DNA of 64,000 bases from Chloroflexi bacterium UBA4730 (GTDB taxonomy: Bacteria; Chloroflexota; Limnocylindria; P2-11E). Shown here piece by piece: positions 8,494-16,738 of this stretch (the first letter of the stretch is position 1; each line of letters begins with the position of its first letter). The position numbers and the translations under genes are program-made. The notes beneath the pieces were generated by a model, which worked only from the letters and a program-made list of their open reading frames with translations, did not search any database and had not been told where the DNA came from. Where the stretch lies: positions 73,942 to 137,941 of the forward strand of contig DHJC01000073.1 of the NCBI GenBank assembly GCA_002404155.1, written 5' to 3'.

Positions 8494-8634
8494 ATGGACT
8501 TCGGAATCATGCTCACGACGGTGATCCTTTTCGCAGTCATGATCGCGACCGTTGCCGGCTTCGTCGCCGCACGCGTGCTGATGCACGCGGCCGAGACAAG
8601 ATCGCCGAAGGGTCGTGAATCACATGACCGCTGA
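8494..8634 (+). CDS. Very small membrane protein (46 residues)
   Basis: MDFGIMLTTVILFAVMIATV starts a single hydrophobic helix, followed by a short basic tail ending RESHDR. It overlaps the next small gene by 11 bases in another frame. Two consecutive small one-helix genes with overlapping ends suggest a co-translated pair. No family recognised. Confidence 0.5.
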   Translation: MDFGIMLTTVILFAVMIATVAGFVAARVLMHAAETRSPKGRESHDR

Positions 8635-8767
8635 TGCGCTCGTCTTTCTCGTCGCGCTTGTCCTTCCGATCATGACCCTCGCCATCCTCGTCGGGTTGAT
8701 CACCGGAGTCGCTGAGCTCGAACGCTCGCGCGACGAGCTCATCGAGCTCAGCGCGTCGAAGAGGTAG
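8624..8767 (+). CDS. Very small membrane protein (47 residues)
   Basis: MTADALVFLVALVLPIMTLA starts a hydrophobic helix, then an acidic amphipathic tail ELERSRDELIELSASKR. It overlaps the previous small gene. A 16-codon open frame (GTG at 8772) follows before aconitase and may be a leader peptide, but is too short to call. Confidence 0.5.
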   Translation: MTADALVFLVALVLPIMTLAILVGLITGVAELERSRDELIELSASKR

Positions 8768-8832
8768 GGTGGTGTTCTGGAAGAAGCGCGACCGCGCCCT
8801 ACGGCAAGCGACTGCCTGAGCTCACGCTCTCG

Positions 8833-10785
8833 GTGACCGGCTCGGTCACGGAAACGATCCTCCGTGAGCATCTGATCGAGGGTGAGCTCACGCCGGGGAG
8901 CGAGATCGCGATCCGCATCGATCACACCCTGACCCAGGATGCGACCGGGACGTTGGCGTATCTGCAGTTCGAGGCCCTCGGTCTCGAGCGCGTACGCAAC
9001 GAGCTCGCGGTTTCCTATATCGACCACAACATGCTGCAGACCGGTTTCGAGAACGCGGACGACCACCGGTTCCTGCAGAGCACGGCGGCGAGGTTCGGCG
9101 CGCACTTCTCGCGGCCGGGCAACGGGATCTGCCACCAGGTGCATCTGGAGCGCTTCGCCGCACCGGGCAAGACGCTGCTCGGCAGCGACTCGCACACCCC
9201 GACCGCCGGCGGGATGGGCATGCTCGCGATCGGTGCGGGCGGCCTCGACATCGCGATGGCCATGGCGGGAGAGCCGTTCATTCTCGAGATGCCGACGGTG
9301 GTGGCCGTCCGGCTGCACGGCGCACTCATGCCGATGGTCTCGGCCAAAGACATCATCCTCGAGCTGCTCCGGCGACTGAGCGTGCGCGGCGGCCGCGGGC
9401 GGATCTTCGAGTACATCGGCCCCGGCGTCGACGGGCTCTCGGTGCCCGAGCGGGCGACGATCACGAACATGGGCGCCGAGCTCGGCGCGACGACCTCGAT
9501 CTTCCCCAGCGACGAGCAGACCCGCCGCTACCTGCGCGCGCAGGGCCGCGAGCTCACCTGGCGTCGGCTGCTCGCCGATGCCGCCGGGTCGTACGCGGAG
9601 GAGCTCGCGATCGATCTGACGACCCTTGGACCGCTCGTAGCGCTGCCGCACTCGCCAGACCACGTCGTGCCCATCACCGGCGTCGTCGGCACCCCCATCC
9701 AGCAGGTCGCGATCGGCTCGTGCACCAATTCGAGCTACCGGGACCTCCTGATCGCGGCGAAGATCCTCGAGGGTCACAGCATCGACCCGAGCGTTTCGCT
9801 CGTGGTGAGCCCTGGGTCGCGTCAGGCGTTCCTGATGGCCGAGCGCGAGGGCGTGATCGAGACCTTCGTGCGGGCCGGGGCACGGATCCTCGAGTCAGCC
9901 TGCGGCCCCTGCATCGGGATGGGTCAGGCGCCGGCGTCAGGCTCGGCGTCGCTGCGCTCGTTCAACCGCAACTTCAGCGGCCGCTCCGGAACCGCGGATG
10001 CCGGCGTGTACCTCGCCAGCCCCGAGGTCTGCGCCGCGAGCGCGCTGAGCGGCCGGATCAGCGATCCGCGCGACCTCGAGCGCATTCCTGAGGTGCGCGC
10101 GATCCCCGCTGCGTACCAGATCGACGACTCGCAGATCCTCGCGCCCGCACCGACCAGCGACGTTGCGATCGTCCGCGGTCCGAACATCGCCCCACTCCCC
10201 ACCTTCGGCCCGCTTCCGGCGACGGTCGCGGGTCCGCTGCTCAAGAAGCTCGGCGACGACATCTCCACCGACGACATCCTCCCCGCCGGGGCCGAGATCC
10301 TGCCGTTCCGCTCGAACATCCCGGTGCTCGCGCGATTCACGTTCAAGCGCCTGGACCCGAGCTTCGCCACCCGCGCGGCAGCGCAGTCCGGCTCGTTCAT
10401 CGTGGCGGGGCGCAACTACGGTCAAGGGAGCTCGCGCGAACACGCAGCCATGGTGCTGCGCTACCTCGGCGTCCAGGTCGTCATCGCGGAGTCCTTCGCC
10501 CGGATCCACGCAGCCAATCTGGTGAACTTCGGGATCGTCCCGCTGACCTTCGATGATCCGCGCGATCTGCAGCTGCTCCAAGAGGGCGACACGCTCGCGA
10601 TCGAGGACATCGCCGGAGCGCTTGCTGTCGAGTCGGTGCCGATCCGGCTGGAAGTGTCGCGTCTGGAGCGGCCGGTGCTGCTCCGCCACCAGCTGACCGA
10701 GCGGCAGATCGCGATCCTCCAGGCCGGCGGGCTCCTCAACCGGGCCCGGCGCGCGGATCGCTCGAAGGCGGCGGCGCTGGCCTGA
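8833..10785 (+). CDS. Aconitate hydratase, compact form
   Basis: 650 residues, shorter than the 890-residue AcnA and like the mitochondrial-type or LeuCD-like fused aconitases. It interconverts citrate and isocitrate in the TCA cycle. The [4Fe-4S] ligands are C297 (GSCTNSS), C357 and C360 (CGPCIG). GSDSHTPTAGGMG is at about 117-129 and the swivel-domain substrate loop GRNYGQGSSREHAA at about 526. The GTG start at 8833 gives the usual LTEKIL-like N-terminus (VTETILREHL). Confidence 0.92.
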   Translation: MTGSVTETILREHLIEGELTPGSEIAIRIDHTLTQDATGTLAYLQFEALGLERVRNELAVSYIDHNMLQTGFENADDHRFLQSTAARFGAHFSRPGNGICHQVHLERFAAPGKTLLGSDSHTPTAGGMGMLAIGAGGLDIAMAMAGEPFILEMPTVVAVRLHGALMPMVSAKDIILELLRRLSVRGGRGRIFEYIGPGVDGLSVPERATITNMGAELGATTSIFPSDEQTRRYLRAQGRELTWRRLLADAAGSYAEELAIDLTTLGPLVALPHSPDHVVPITGVVGTPIQQVAIGSCTNSSYRDLLIAAKILEGHSIDPSVSLVVSPGSRQAFLMAEREGVIETFVRAGARILESACGPCIGMGQAPASGSASLRSFNRNFSGRSGTADAGVYLASPEVCAASALSGRISDPRDLERIPEVRAIPAAYQIDDSQILAPAPTSDVAIVRGPNIAPLPTFGPLPATVAGPLLKKLGDDISTDDILPAGAEILPFRSNIPVLARFTFKRLDPSFATRAAAQSGSFIVAGRNYGQGSSREHAAMVLRYLGVQVVIAESFARIHAANLVNFGIVPLTFDDPRDLQLLQEGDTLAIEDIAGALAVESVPIRLEVSRLERPVLLRHQLTERQIAILQAGGLLNRARRADRSKAAALA

Positions 10786-11110
10786 CGCCGACGGCAGCGG
10801 GATCACGACGATGGTGCGATCCGGGTCCGCGACCGCTCTGGCAGGGAGTTCGCGATCAGCGTGCGGGGTCACACCCTGCCCAGTGGTCAACCGCGCGATG
10901 GACCACTGCACCGTCAGCCAGACCCTGCGGTACCCGCCCCGGGTGGAGCTGCTCGTGGCTGATACGGGCGCGCTCAGCACCAGCGAGCTCATCGAGCGAT
11001 CGGGGCCGTTCGACCCGCGGCCTGCGGGCCGTTCGCCTCGAGGTGCGAGCGTCACGGCGACCGATGCTTGGCGGCAGCCTCGCACGTCGCGAGGCAGCAG
11101 GGAGACGGTG
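10786..11110. other. Gap with one inverted repeat, no gene seen
   Basis: Open frames here have poor composition and no recognisable domain. The only structured element is a perfect 8-base inverted repeat, CAGTGGTC at 10881 and GACCACTG at 10901, with a 12-base loop. Confidence 0.4.
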
Positions 11111-11395
11111 ATGGGCGCTCTTGCTCTCACGGTCATCGTTGGCGCCGGGCTGGTCATCGGCTTCGGCGTGCAGTACCTGACGCACCCCCGGACCCAGCTG
11201 GACTGGCTGTTCGTGGCAATCGCCACGGGCATCGGCGCGTCCCTCGGCCGCGAGGTGCTGGCGAACGTGTTCGGCGTCATGGCCGGCGGCCCCGAGATCG
11301 ACGGGCTTGTCATCATCCCCGCGGTCATCACGGGTCTGGTCCTCGGCCTGCTGGCCGACGCGTTCGTCCGTTATATCGCGCTCGAGCCCGCCTAG
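11111..11395 (+). CDS. Small multi-pass membrane protein
   Basis: 94 residues with three hydrophobic helices (ALALTVIVGAGLVIGFGVQY, a middle amphipathic segment with GIGASLGREVLANVFG, and VIIPAVITGLVLGLLADAF). GGGAG lies just upstream of the ATG. The glycine-rich helices recall GlsB/YeaQ stress proteins but no clear match is claimed. Confidence 0.55.
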   Translation: MGALALTVIVGAGLVIGFGVQYLTHPRTQLDWLFVAIATGIGASLGREVLANVFGVMAGGPEIDGLVIIPAVITGLVLGLLADAFVRYIALEPA

Positions 11396-11565
11396 CCCCC
11401 GCCCGACGCCTGGGCCCATTTCCCTCATGGCGACGCCGCCGCGGTCCCCACCACGGCGGCGTCACACCGTCTCGCAGACGGGTCATTCGTCTTGCCACGA
11501 CGAGTCGTTCGGCCCTCTCCCCCACCCGACGTGCGCGGTAGGTTCGCCGTCGGAGGTTCGAGCTC

Positions 11566-12486
11566 ATGAAGGTGCTGTTCGCGACCGATGGATCCCCGGA
11601 AGATCAGCAGGCCCGTCACTTCGTGGCCGCGGCGTCCTGGCCGGCCGGCACCCAGATCGAGCTGTTCGGGGTCATGGCGCCAGTCGCGCTCGCGGTGTCA
11701 GGTGAGCTGCTCGATCGGAACGCGCGCGACTTCGAGCACGAGCTCGACTACCTTGCCACGAGCCTCCCCCGCCGTGACGCCACGGTGACCTGGCGGGACG
11801 CGGTCGGGCAGCCGGCTGACGCGATCGCGGCGCGGGCACGGGCGATGGAGGCCGATCTCATCGTGGTCGGTTCGCGTGGACGTGGACCCCTCGCCACGAG
11901 CATCCTCGGTTCGGTCTCGGCCGGCGTGATCGACCGTGCACCCTGTCCGGTGCTCGTCGCACGGCGCGCGCGGACCGAGCGGATCGTGCTCGCCGACGAC
12001 GGATCGGTCGGCGCCGCGACCGCCGCCGCGTTCTTCGATGAATGGCCGATCTTCGGCGAGACCTCGCTCCAGGTCGTGACCGTGGTCGACGTGGGTCGTC
12101 CGCTCTCGGCCTCCGACGACGCGCCGATGCTTTACTCCGCGGGCGAGCGGCTGTACATCGAGTCGCTCGACGAGGAGCGCGAGCGCGCGCGTCAGACGGT
12201 CGCCGCGCGCGCGAAGGGGTTGAAGCCGCGAGCTCGCACGATCAAGACGTGCATCCGCGAGGGCGCCGCGGCCGACGAGATCCTCACCGCGGCGCACGAC
12301 TTCGCCGCCGATCTCATCGTGATGGGCTCGCGCGGCCACACCGGGCTCGCCCGGTTTTTTGCCGGCAGTGTCGCGCGGCAGGTGCTGCTGGGGGCGACGT
12401 GCTCGGTGCTCATCGCGCGCGGCTCGGCGCAGCTGGTGCGTGAGCGCGAGCACCCGACACCGTTCGGTGTCGTGGCGCTGGCCTGA
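11566..12486 (+). CDS. Universal stress protein, two UspA domains
   Basis: 306 residues; GGAGG precedes the ATG. Both domains keep the ATP-binding signature: VVGSRGRGPLATSILGS in domain 1 and VMGSRGHTGLARFFAGS in domain 2. It is the second tandem Usp of the window and is followed by a BON protein and a VIT1/CCC1 transporter on the same strand. Confidence 0.93.
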   Translation: MKVLFATDGSPEDQQARHFVAAASWPAGTQIELFGVMAPVALAVSGELLDRNARDFEHELDYLATSLPRRDATVTWRDAVGQPADAIAARARAMEADLIVVGSRGRGPLATSILGSVSAGVIDRAPCPVLVARRARTERIVLADDGSVGAATAAAFFDEWPIFGETSLQVVTVVDVGRPLSASDDAPMLYSAGERLYIESLDEERERARQTVAARAKGLKPRARTIKTCIREGAAADEILTAAHDFAADLIVMGSRGHTGLARFFAGSVARQVLLGATCSVLIARGSAQLVREREHPTPFGVVALA

Positions 12487-12505
12487 GCCGTTGAGCACGA
12501 AGACG

Positions 12506-13168
12506 ATGACTGTGCCGCGCCCGCCGAAGTCCGACCGCGAGATCCAGAGCGAGGTGCTGGCCGAGCTCGATCGCGACGGCCGCCTCTCTGCGGCGGAGGT
12601 CGGCGTCGCGGTGGCGGGTGGCGTCGTCACCCTGACCGGTACCGTGTCTTGCTGCGAGAAGGTCGAAGCCACGTCGGACACCGCCGTGAGCGTTGCGGGG
12701 GTGCGCGACGTTGCCAACAAGCTCGCGGTCGAGGGCGATGGGCATGAGCACGACGATACGAAAATCGCCCGCACGATCCGCCACGCGCTGGGTTGGAACA
12801 CGGCAGTGCCCGCGGAGCAGATCGACACCATCGTCCGCCGCGGCGTGGTGACCCTGCGCGGCAGCGTCGAACACTGGTACCAGCGCAAGGCCGCCGAGGG
12901 GACGGTCGCGGGCGTCGCGGGCGTCGTGTCGGTGAGCAACCAGATCCAGCTCTTGGCCACGCCCACGAATGACGAGATCCTCCGCGAGGAGGTCGAAGAC
13001 GCGCTGGCGCATCTGCCGAGCTGCGGCGACGTCGATGTTTGGGTCGCAGACGGCGTCGTCACGCTGGTCGGCGAGGTCGGCTCGAGCCCGCTGCGCCGGC
13101 ACGCCGAGACGCTCGCGGCGGCCGCGTGCGGCGTGCGTTCGGTCATCAACCAGCTGCGGTCGCGCTAG
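12506..13168 (+). CDS. Triple BON-domain protein
   Basis: 220 residues from the ATG at 12506; a TTG at 12491 is possible. Three BON domains with cores GGVVTLTGTVSCC, RGVVTLRGSVEHW and DGVVTLVGEVGSS. Its N-terminus PKSDREIQSEVLAEL matches that of the 6915 protein (AKTDQEIQLDVLAEI), so the two arose by duplication. The following gene starts on the very next base. Confidence 0.88.
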   Translation: MTVPRPPKSDREIQSEVLAELDRDGRLSAAEVGVAVAGGVVTLTGTVSCCEKVEATSDTAVSVAGVRDVANKLAVEGDGHEHDDTKIARTIRHALGWNTAVPAEQIDTIVRRGVVTLRGSVEHWYQRKAAEGTVAGVAGVVSVSNQIQLLATPTNDEILREEVEDALAHLPSCGDVDVWVADGVVTLVGEVGSSPLRRHAETLAAAACGVRSVINQLRSR

Positions 13169-13873
13169 GTGACGGTCAGCCTGACCAGCCAGCACATCGA
13201 GCGGCACTTCCGCGGCAGCGCCGTGGTGCGCGACGTCGTGATCGGGATGTCCGATGGACTCACGGTGCCATTCGCGTTGGCGGCCGGACTCTCCGGCGCG
13301 GTCGCCTCCTCAGGCATCGTGGTGACCGCGGGGCTCGCGGAGATCGCCGCGGGGTCGATCGCGATGGGTCTAGGGGGCTTCCTCGCGGCGCAGAGCGAGG
13401 CCGAGCACTACGCCTCCGAGCGCGCTCGCGAGGAGCGGGAAGTCCGCGCGGTCCCGGAGCTGGAGCGGCGGGAGGTCGAGCACATCCTCCGTTCGTACGG
13501 CCTCTCGCAGGGGTCAACGGAGACGATCGCCCGCACCCTGGCGCGTCGGCCGAGGCGGTGGGTCGACTTCATGATGCGATTCGAGCTCGGCCTCGAGACG
13601 CCCGATCCACGCCGCGGAGCGCGCAGCGCCATCACGATCGGCGGCTCCTACGCCATCGGCGGCCTGGTGCCGCTGCTCCCGTACATGCTCATGGCGCGCG
13701 CGGCGAGCGCGTTGCTCGTTTCGGCCGTGTTCACGCTGGCCACTCTCCTGGTCTTTGGCTACGTGAAAGGGCGATTCACCGGCGGGCCCGCAATTCGAAG
13801 CGCGGTGCAGTCGCTGCTCATCGGCGGCGTCGCTGCGGCCGCCGCGTTCGCGCTCGCGCGGGCGATCTCATGA
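13169..13873 (+). CDS. VIT1/CCC1-family transporter
   Basis: 234 residues. The N-terminal helix pair RDVVIGMSDGLTVPFALAAG and AAGSIAMGLGGFLAAQSE are signatures of VIT1/CCC1 iron/manganese transporters, followed by an acidic-basic cytosolic helical segment and three C-terminal helices. GTG start directly after the BON stop. It likely removes Fe(II) or Mn(II) from the cytoplasm. Confidence 0.88.
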   Translation: MTVSLTSQHIERHFRGSAVVRDVVIGMSDGLTVPFALAAGLSGAVASSGIVVTAGLAEIAAGSIAMGLGGFLAAQSEAEHYASERAREEREVRAVPELERREVEHILRSYGLSQGSTETIARTLARRPRRWVDFMMRFELGLETPDPRRGARSAITIGGSYAIGGLVPLLPYMLMARAASALLVSAVFTLATLLVFGYVKGRFTGGPAIRSAVQSLLIGGVAAAAAFALARAIS

Positions 13874-13884
13874 CGGCCCTCCGG

Positions 13885-13935
13885 CCGAGCGAATTTCATC
13901 CAAGCACGAATTGATACCAGCTTCGCGTCGAAACC
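13885..13935 (+). repeat. Tail copy of the composite tRNA-half element
   Basis: The stretch starting GCCGAGCGAATTTCATCC and continuing through AAGCACGAATTGATACC matches, with few changes, the tails of the elements at 51245 and 42730. The tRNA-like half is missing here. It lies in a short gap after the VIT1/CCC1 gene. Confidence 0.65.
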
Positions 13936-14029
13936 GACGTTTCGCGCGGCGAGAGTCCCGCCCACGTGGGGCCGAATGGCCCTATCCGGGCCTCCTGGGC
14001 AGCGAGACCATCAGGCTCGGAGTACGAAG

Positions 14030-14677
14030 ATGACTGGTTCCACCTCCACCGTGGCCGATCGAGCGCGACGCTCCCACGTCCTTTCGATGCCCTCAGCGCC
14101 AGTCCTCGTCCTGGTCGTGCTCGCCCTTCTTGCCGGCGTGCTCGTGGTCGCCGTGAGTGCGCCGTCCGCGGTGCCCAGCGTCGCGAGTGACCTCCGCCAG
14201 ACCGCGACGGTCATGGATCAGCACGCGGACACGATGACTGCCGACGGGCAACGGCTCGCCGACCAAGCGCGCGCGGTCACCGGTACCGATCGCGATCTCT
14301 GGGTCGCGACGGCCCAGCACATGATCTCCGACGGAACCAGCCTCCGGGCGATGGCGCAACGCTTGCGCGCGAGCGCCAGCATCCTCGGTGACGAGCCGAC
14401 GTACCGCGCGAACGCGAATCCGACCTCGCTCGTTGCGCAGGCGGCACTGCTGCGGGCAGACGGTCAAGCCGCCCTCGATCATGGGCGCCTCATGATCGAC
14501 CAGGCCGCGTTCATGGCCACGCTTGCGCGCAGGCCGGGAAGCGGGATCACGGAGCAGGACGCTTCGCTCATGGCGACGGACGCCACTCGGATCATCGACG
14601 CGGGAGAGCGGACGCTCGCGCTCGCGAGCCGCCTCGACGCCGACGCGGACCAGCTTCGCCGAGGTCTCAGCCGCTGA
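14030..14677 (+). CDS. Single-pass membrane protein with helical extracytoplasmic part
   Basis: 215 residues. One hydrophobic helix (VLVLVVLALLAGVLVVAVSA, about 25-44), then a long Ala/Asp/Arg-rich helical region with repeated ADGQRLADQARA and LRADGQAALDHGRL patterns. The ATG at 14030 follows GTACGAAG. No family recognised; it could be an envelope-stress or periplasmic helical-bundle protein. Confidence 0.6.
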   Translation: MTGSTSTVADRARRSHVLSMPSAPVLVLVVLALLAGVLVVAVSAPSAVPSVASDLRQTATVMDQHADTMTADGQRLADQARAVTGTDRDLWVATAQHMISDGTSLRAMAQRLRASASILGDEPTYRANANPTSLVAQAALLRADGQAALDHGRLMIDQAAFMATLARRPGSGITEQDASLMATDATRIIDAGERTLALASRLDADADQLRRGLSR

Positions 14678-14817
14678 TATAGGTGAGCTCTTCGTAGACC
14701 TGGGTCACACGCCACCGGTCTAACGAGCGTCGGGCACACCTCTTCGACTTTTCCCGTGGTACCTTGCTGCTCAAGACGCGGGTGGGGCGGCAACATCACG
14801 GGGAGCCGGAGGCCCGA

Positions 14818-15981
14818 GTGTCGGCACGCGGGAGCGCAGGCAACGCGCCTCGCGGTCACCTGCCCTTCCTCATCCTGCTGATCGTTGTCGCCAGCGGCTG
14901 CGGCGGCGTGAGGCAGAACGCATCATCAGCGGCCGTTCTCTTGCCCGCACGGCATGGTTCCTCCGAGCCAGCGCCGTCTGAGCGGATCCTCTGGGCCACG
15001 TCGCTCCAACCGCTCGTGGCGTCCTTCGACGGCGATGCGACCGTGTGGATCGCGCGACCGGACCAGGCGGAGCCGCTCTTCTCCGTGGATCCGGATCGGC
15101 CGGTGCTGGCCGCCTCGCTCTACAAGCTCGCCGTGATGCTCGAGGTCGAGCGGCGGGTCGAGGCAGGTGGCTGGTCGTACGAGAACCCAGTGGTGATCCG
15201 CGACGAGGACGTCACGATCGACGGCTCGAACGAGTTTCCCGGCACCGTCCTGACGGTCGATGCGGCGCTCGAAGAGATGATCACGTACTCGGACAACGGC
15301 TCCGCGCTTGCGCTCCTCCGGCTGGTCGGCGCCCAGCGGGTAAACGCGACCCTCGGCGCCGCGGGCCTGGGCAACTTCCATGTGGCGCTGAACGCGGATG
15401 ACGATCACACGGTCACCGCGCGGGCCGTCGGTACGTTCTTCGCACTGCTCGGCCGTGGCGAGCTGCTGTCGCCCGCCGCGTCTCGACGCATGCTCGAGCG
15501 GCTCCAGCGGCAGCACATCAACGACCGCATGCCCGCCAAGCTCCCGGCAGGGACAGTGGTCGCGCACAAGACCGGGGACCTCGTCGGCTACACCCACGAC
15601 GGCGGCATCATCCAAAGTTCGAGTGGGCCACTGATCTTCGTCGCGCTGACTCAGGACGCCCCTCAGGATGACGCGCGGCAGTTCATCGCTCAGGCCGCGG
15701 CGCTTGCGTATCACGGCGCGAGCAGCGCCGATCCAGCGACCGATGCCGGTTCCGGCACGCGCACCGCTGCGCACCTATTGGTCGCTCCCCCAGCGTTCAC
15801 GGCCGCACCTGGCTGGCGCGACTGGGCCGGGGCGGGCGGTCTCCTTCTTGTTGCCTACGGGTACGCGCGCACTCGTCGTCGTCGTACATGGACAAGCGCA
15901 TACGGCTCGCGAGGTCCGGTGCGCCGGAAAGCCAGGTCGACAAAGAGGATGGCCGTGCCCGACACGCGCCGGCGCCACTGA
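14818..15981 (+). CDS. Serine beta-lactamase-like lipoprotein
   Basis: 387 residues; GTG at 14818 with GGAGG upstream. The lipobox VASGC puts the acyl-cysteine at 28. Class A features are S100-x2-K103 (ASLYKLAV), S158-D-N160 and K251-T-G. The general-base Glu of the omega loop is not evident (GLGNFHVALNADDDHTVT stands there), so it may be a penicillin-binding carboxypeptidase-like hydrolase rather than a true beta-lactamase. The C-terminus has an extra helix and a basic tail. Confidence 0.82.
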   Translation: MSARGSAGNAPRGHLPFLILLIVVASGCGGVRQNASSAAVLLPARHGSSEPAPSERILWATSLQPLVASFDGDATVWIARPDQAEPLFSVDPDRPVLAASLYKLAVMLEVERRVEAGGWSYENPVVIRDEDVTIDGSNEFPGTVLTVDAALEEMITYSDNGSALALLRLVGAQRVNATLGAAGLGNFHVALNADDDHTVTARAVGTFFALLGRGELLSPAASRRMLERLQRQHINDRMPAKLPAGTVVAHKTGDLVGYTHDGGIIQSSSGPLIFVALTQDAPQDDARQFIAQAAALAYHGASSADPATDAGSGTRTAAHLLVAPPAFTAAPGWRDWAGAGGLLLVAYGYARTRRRRTWTSAYGSRGPVRRKARSTKRMAVPDTRRRH

Positions 15982-16066
15982 ACGACGAGTCCATGGCGGG
16001 GGCTCGCGAACAGGCGGCTTCAGCGCTCACAGGAGATTCACAGGCGTCACGGGCGACACTTGATCC

Positions 16067-16738
16067 ATGGCCGGCTTGCGCGTTCTAGTGGTCGAGGATG
16101 AGCCGACCCTTGCGCGGCTGGTGGCCCGAGCACTGACTGAAGACGGCAGCGACGTGCGCGTCGTCCACGATGGGCAACTCGGGCTCAAGTCGGCGCTCGC
16201 CGAGCCGCCAGATGTCGTCGTGCTCGACCTGATGTTGCCCCGGCTCGACGGCATAGCGCTCTGTCGCGAGCTGCGTCGTCTCGCCAGCCCCTCGGGCATC
16301 CTGATGCTCACCGCTCGCGACGCAGTTCCCGACCGCGTGCGCGGACTCGACGCCGGCGCCGACGACTACTTGGTAAAACCGTTCGCGCTCGACGAGCTGC
16401 TGGCGCGCGTACGCGCGGTCGCACGTAGAACAGGAGGCGGTGGGACCCTGCGGGTCGATGATCTGGTTCTGGATGCAGACCGGCGCACGGTGAACCGCGC
16501 CGGTTCCGCGGTCCAGCTGAGTCCGACGGAGTTCCGCCTCCTCGAGCATCTCGTGCGGAACGCTGGGCGTGTCGTCGCCAAGGAGCGGCTGCTCGAGCGT
16601 GTGTGGGGCGACGAAACCGAGGCGACCGAAAACGTCGTCGAAACGTACATCCACTACCTGCGGACGAAGCTGGACCGCCCGCCGGCCAAGCCGTTGATCC
16701 ACACCGTGCGCGGCGCCGGGTACATCTTACGGTCGTGA
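16067..16738 (+). CDS. OmpR/PhoB-family response regulator
   Basis: 223 residues. Receiver domain with D54 (VVLDLMLPRLDG), T82 and K104 (VKPF), then a winged-helix domain with LSPTEFRLLEHLVRNAGRVV and a TVRGAGYIL end. The stop overlaps the kinase start. It presumably controls the ferric-reductase/FMN genes downstream. Confidence 0.95.
   Translation: MAGLRVLVVEDEPTLARLVARALTEDGSDVRVVHDGQLGLKSALAEPPDVVVLDLMLPRLDGIALCRELRRLASPSGILMLTARDAVPDRVRGLDAGADDYLVKPFALDELLARVRAVARRTGGGGTLRVDDLVLDADRRTVNRAGSAVQLSPTEFRLLEHLVRNAGRVVAKERLLERVWGDETEATENVVETYIHYLRTKLDRPPAKPLIHTVRGAGYILRS

Noticed and set aside
10811..11110. N-terminal extension of the small membrane protein at 11111
   Set aside because: Composition is unlike coding DNA and a good ribosome site precedes the ATG at 11111.
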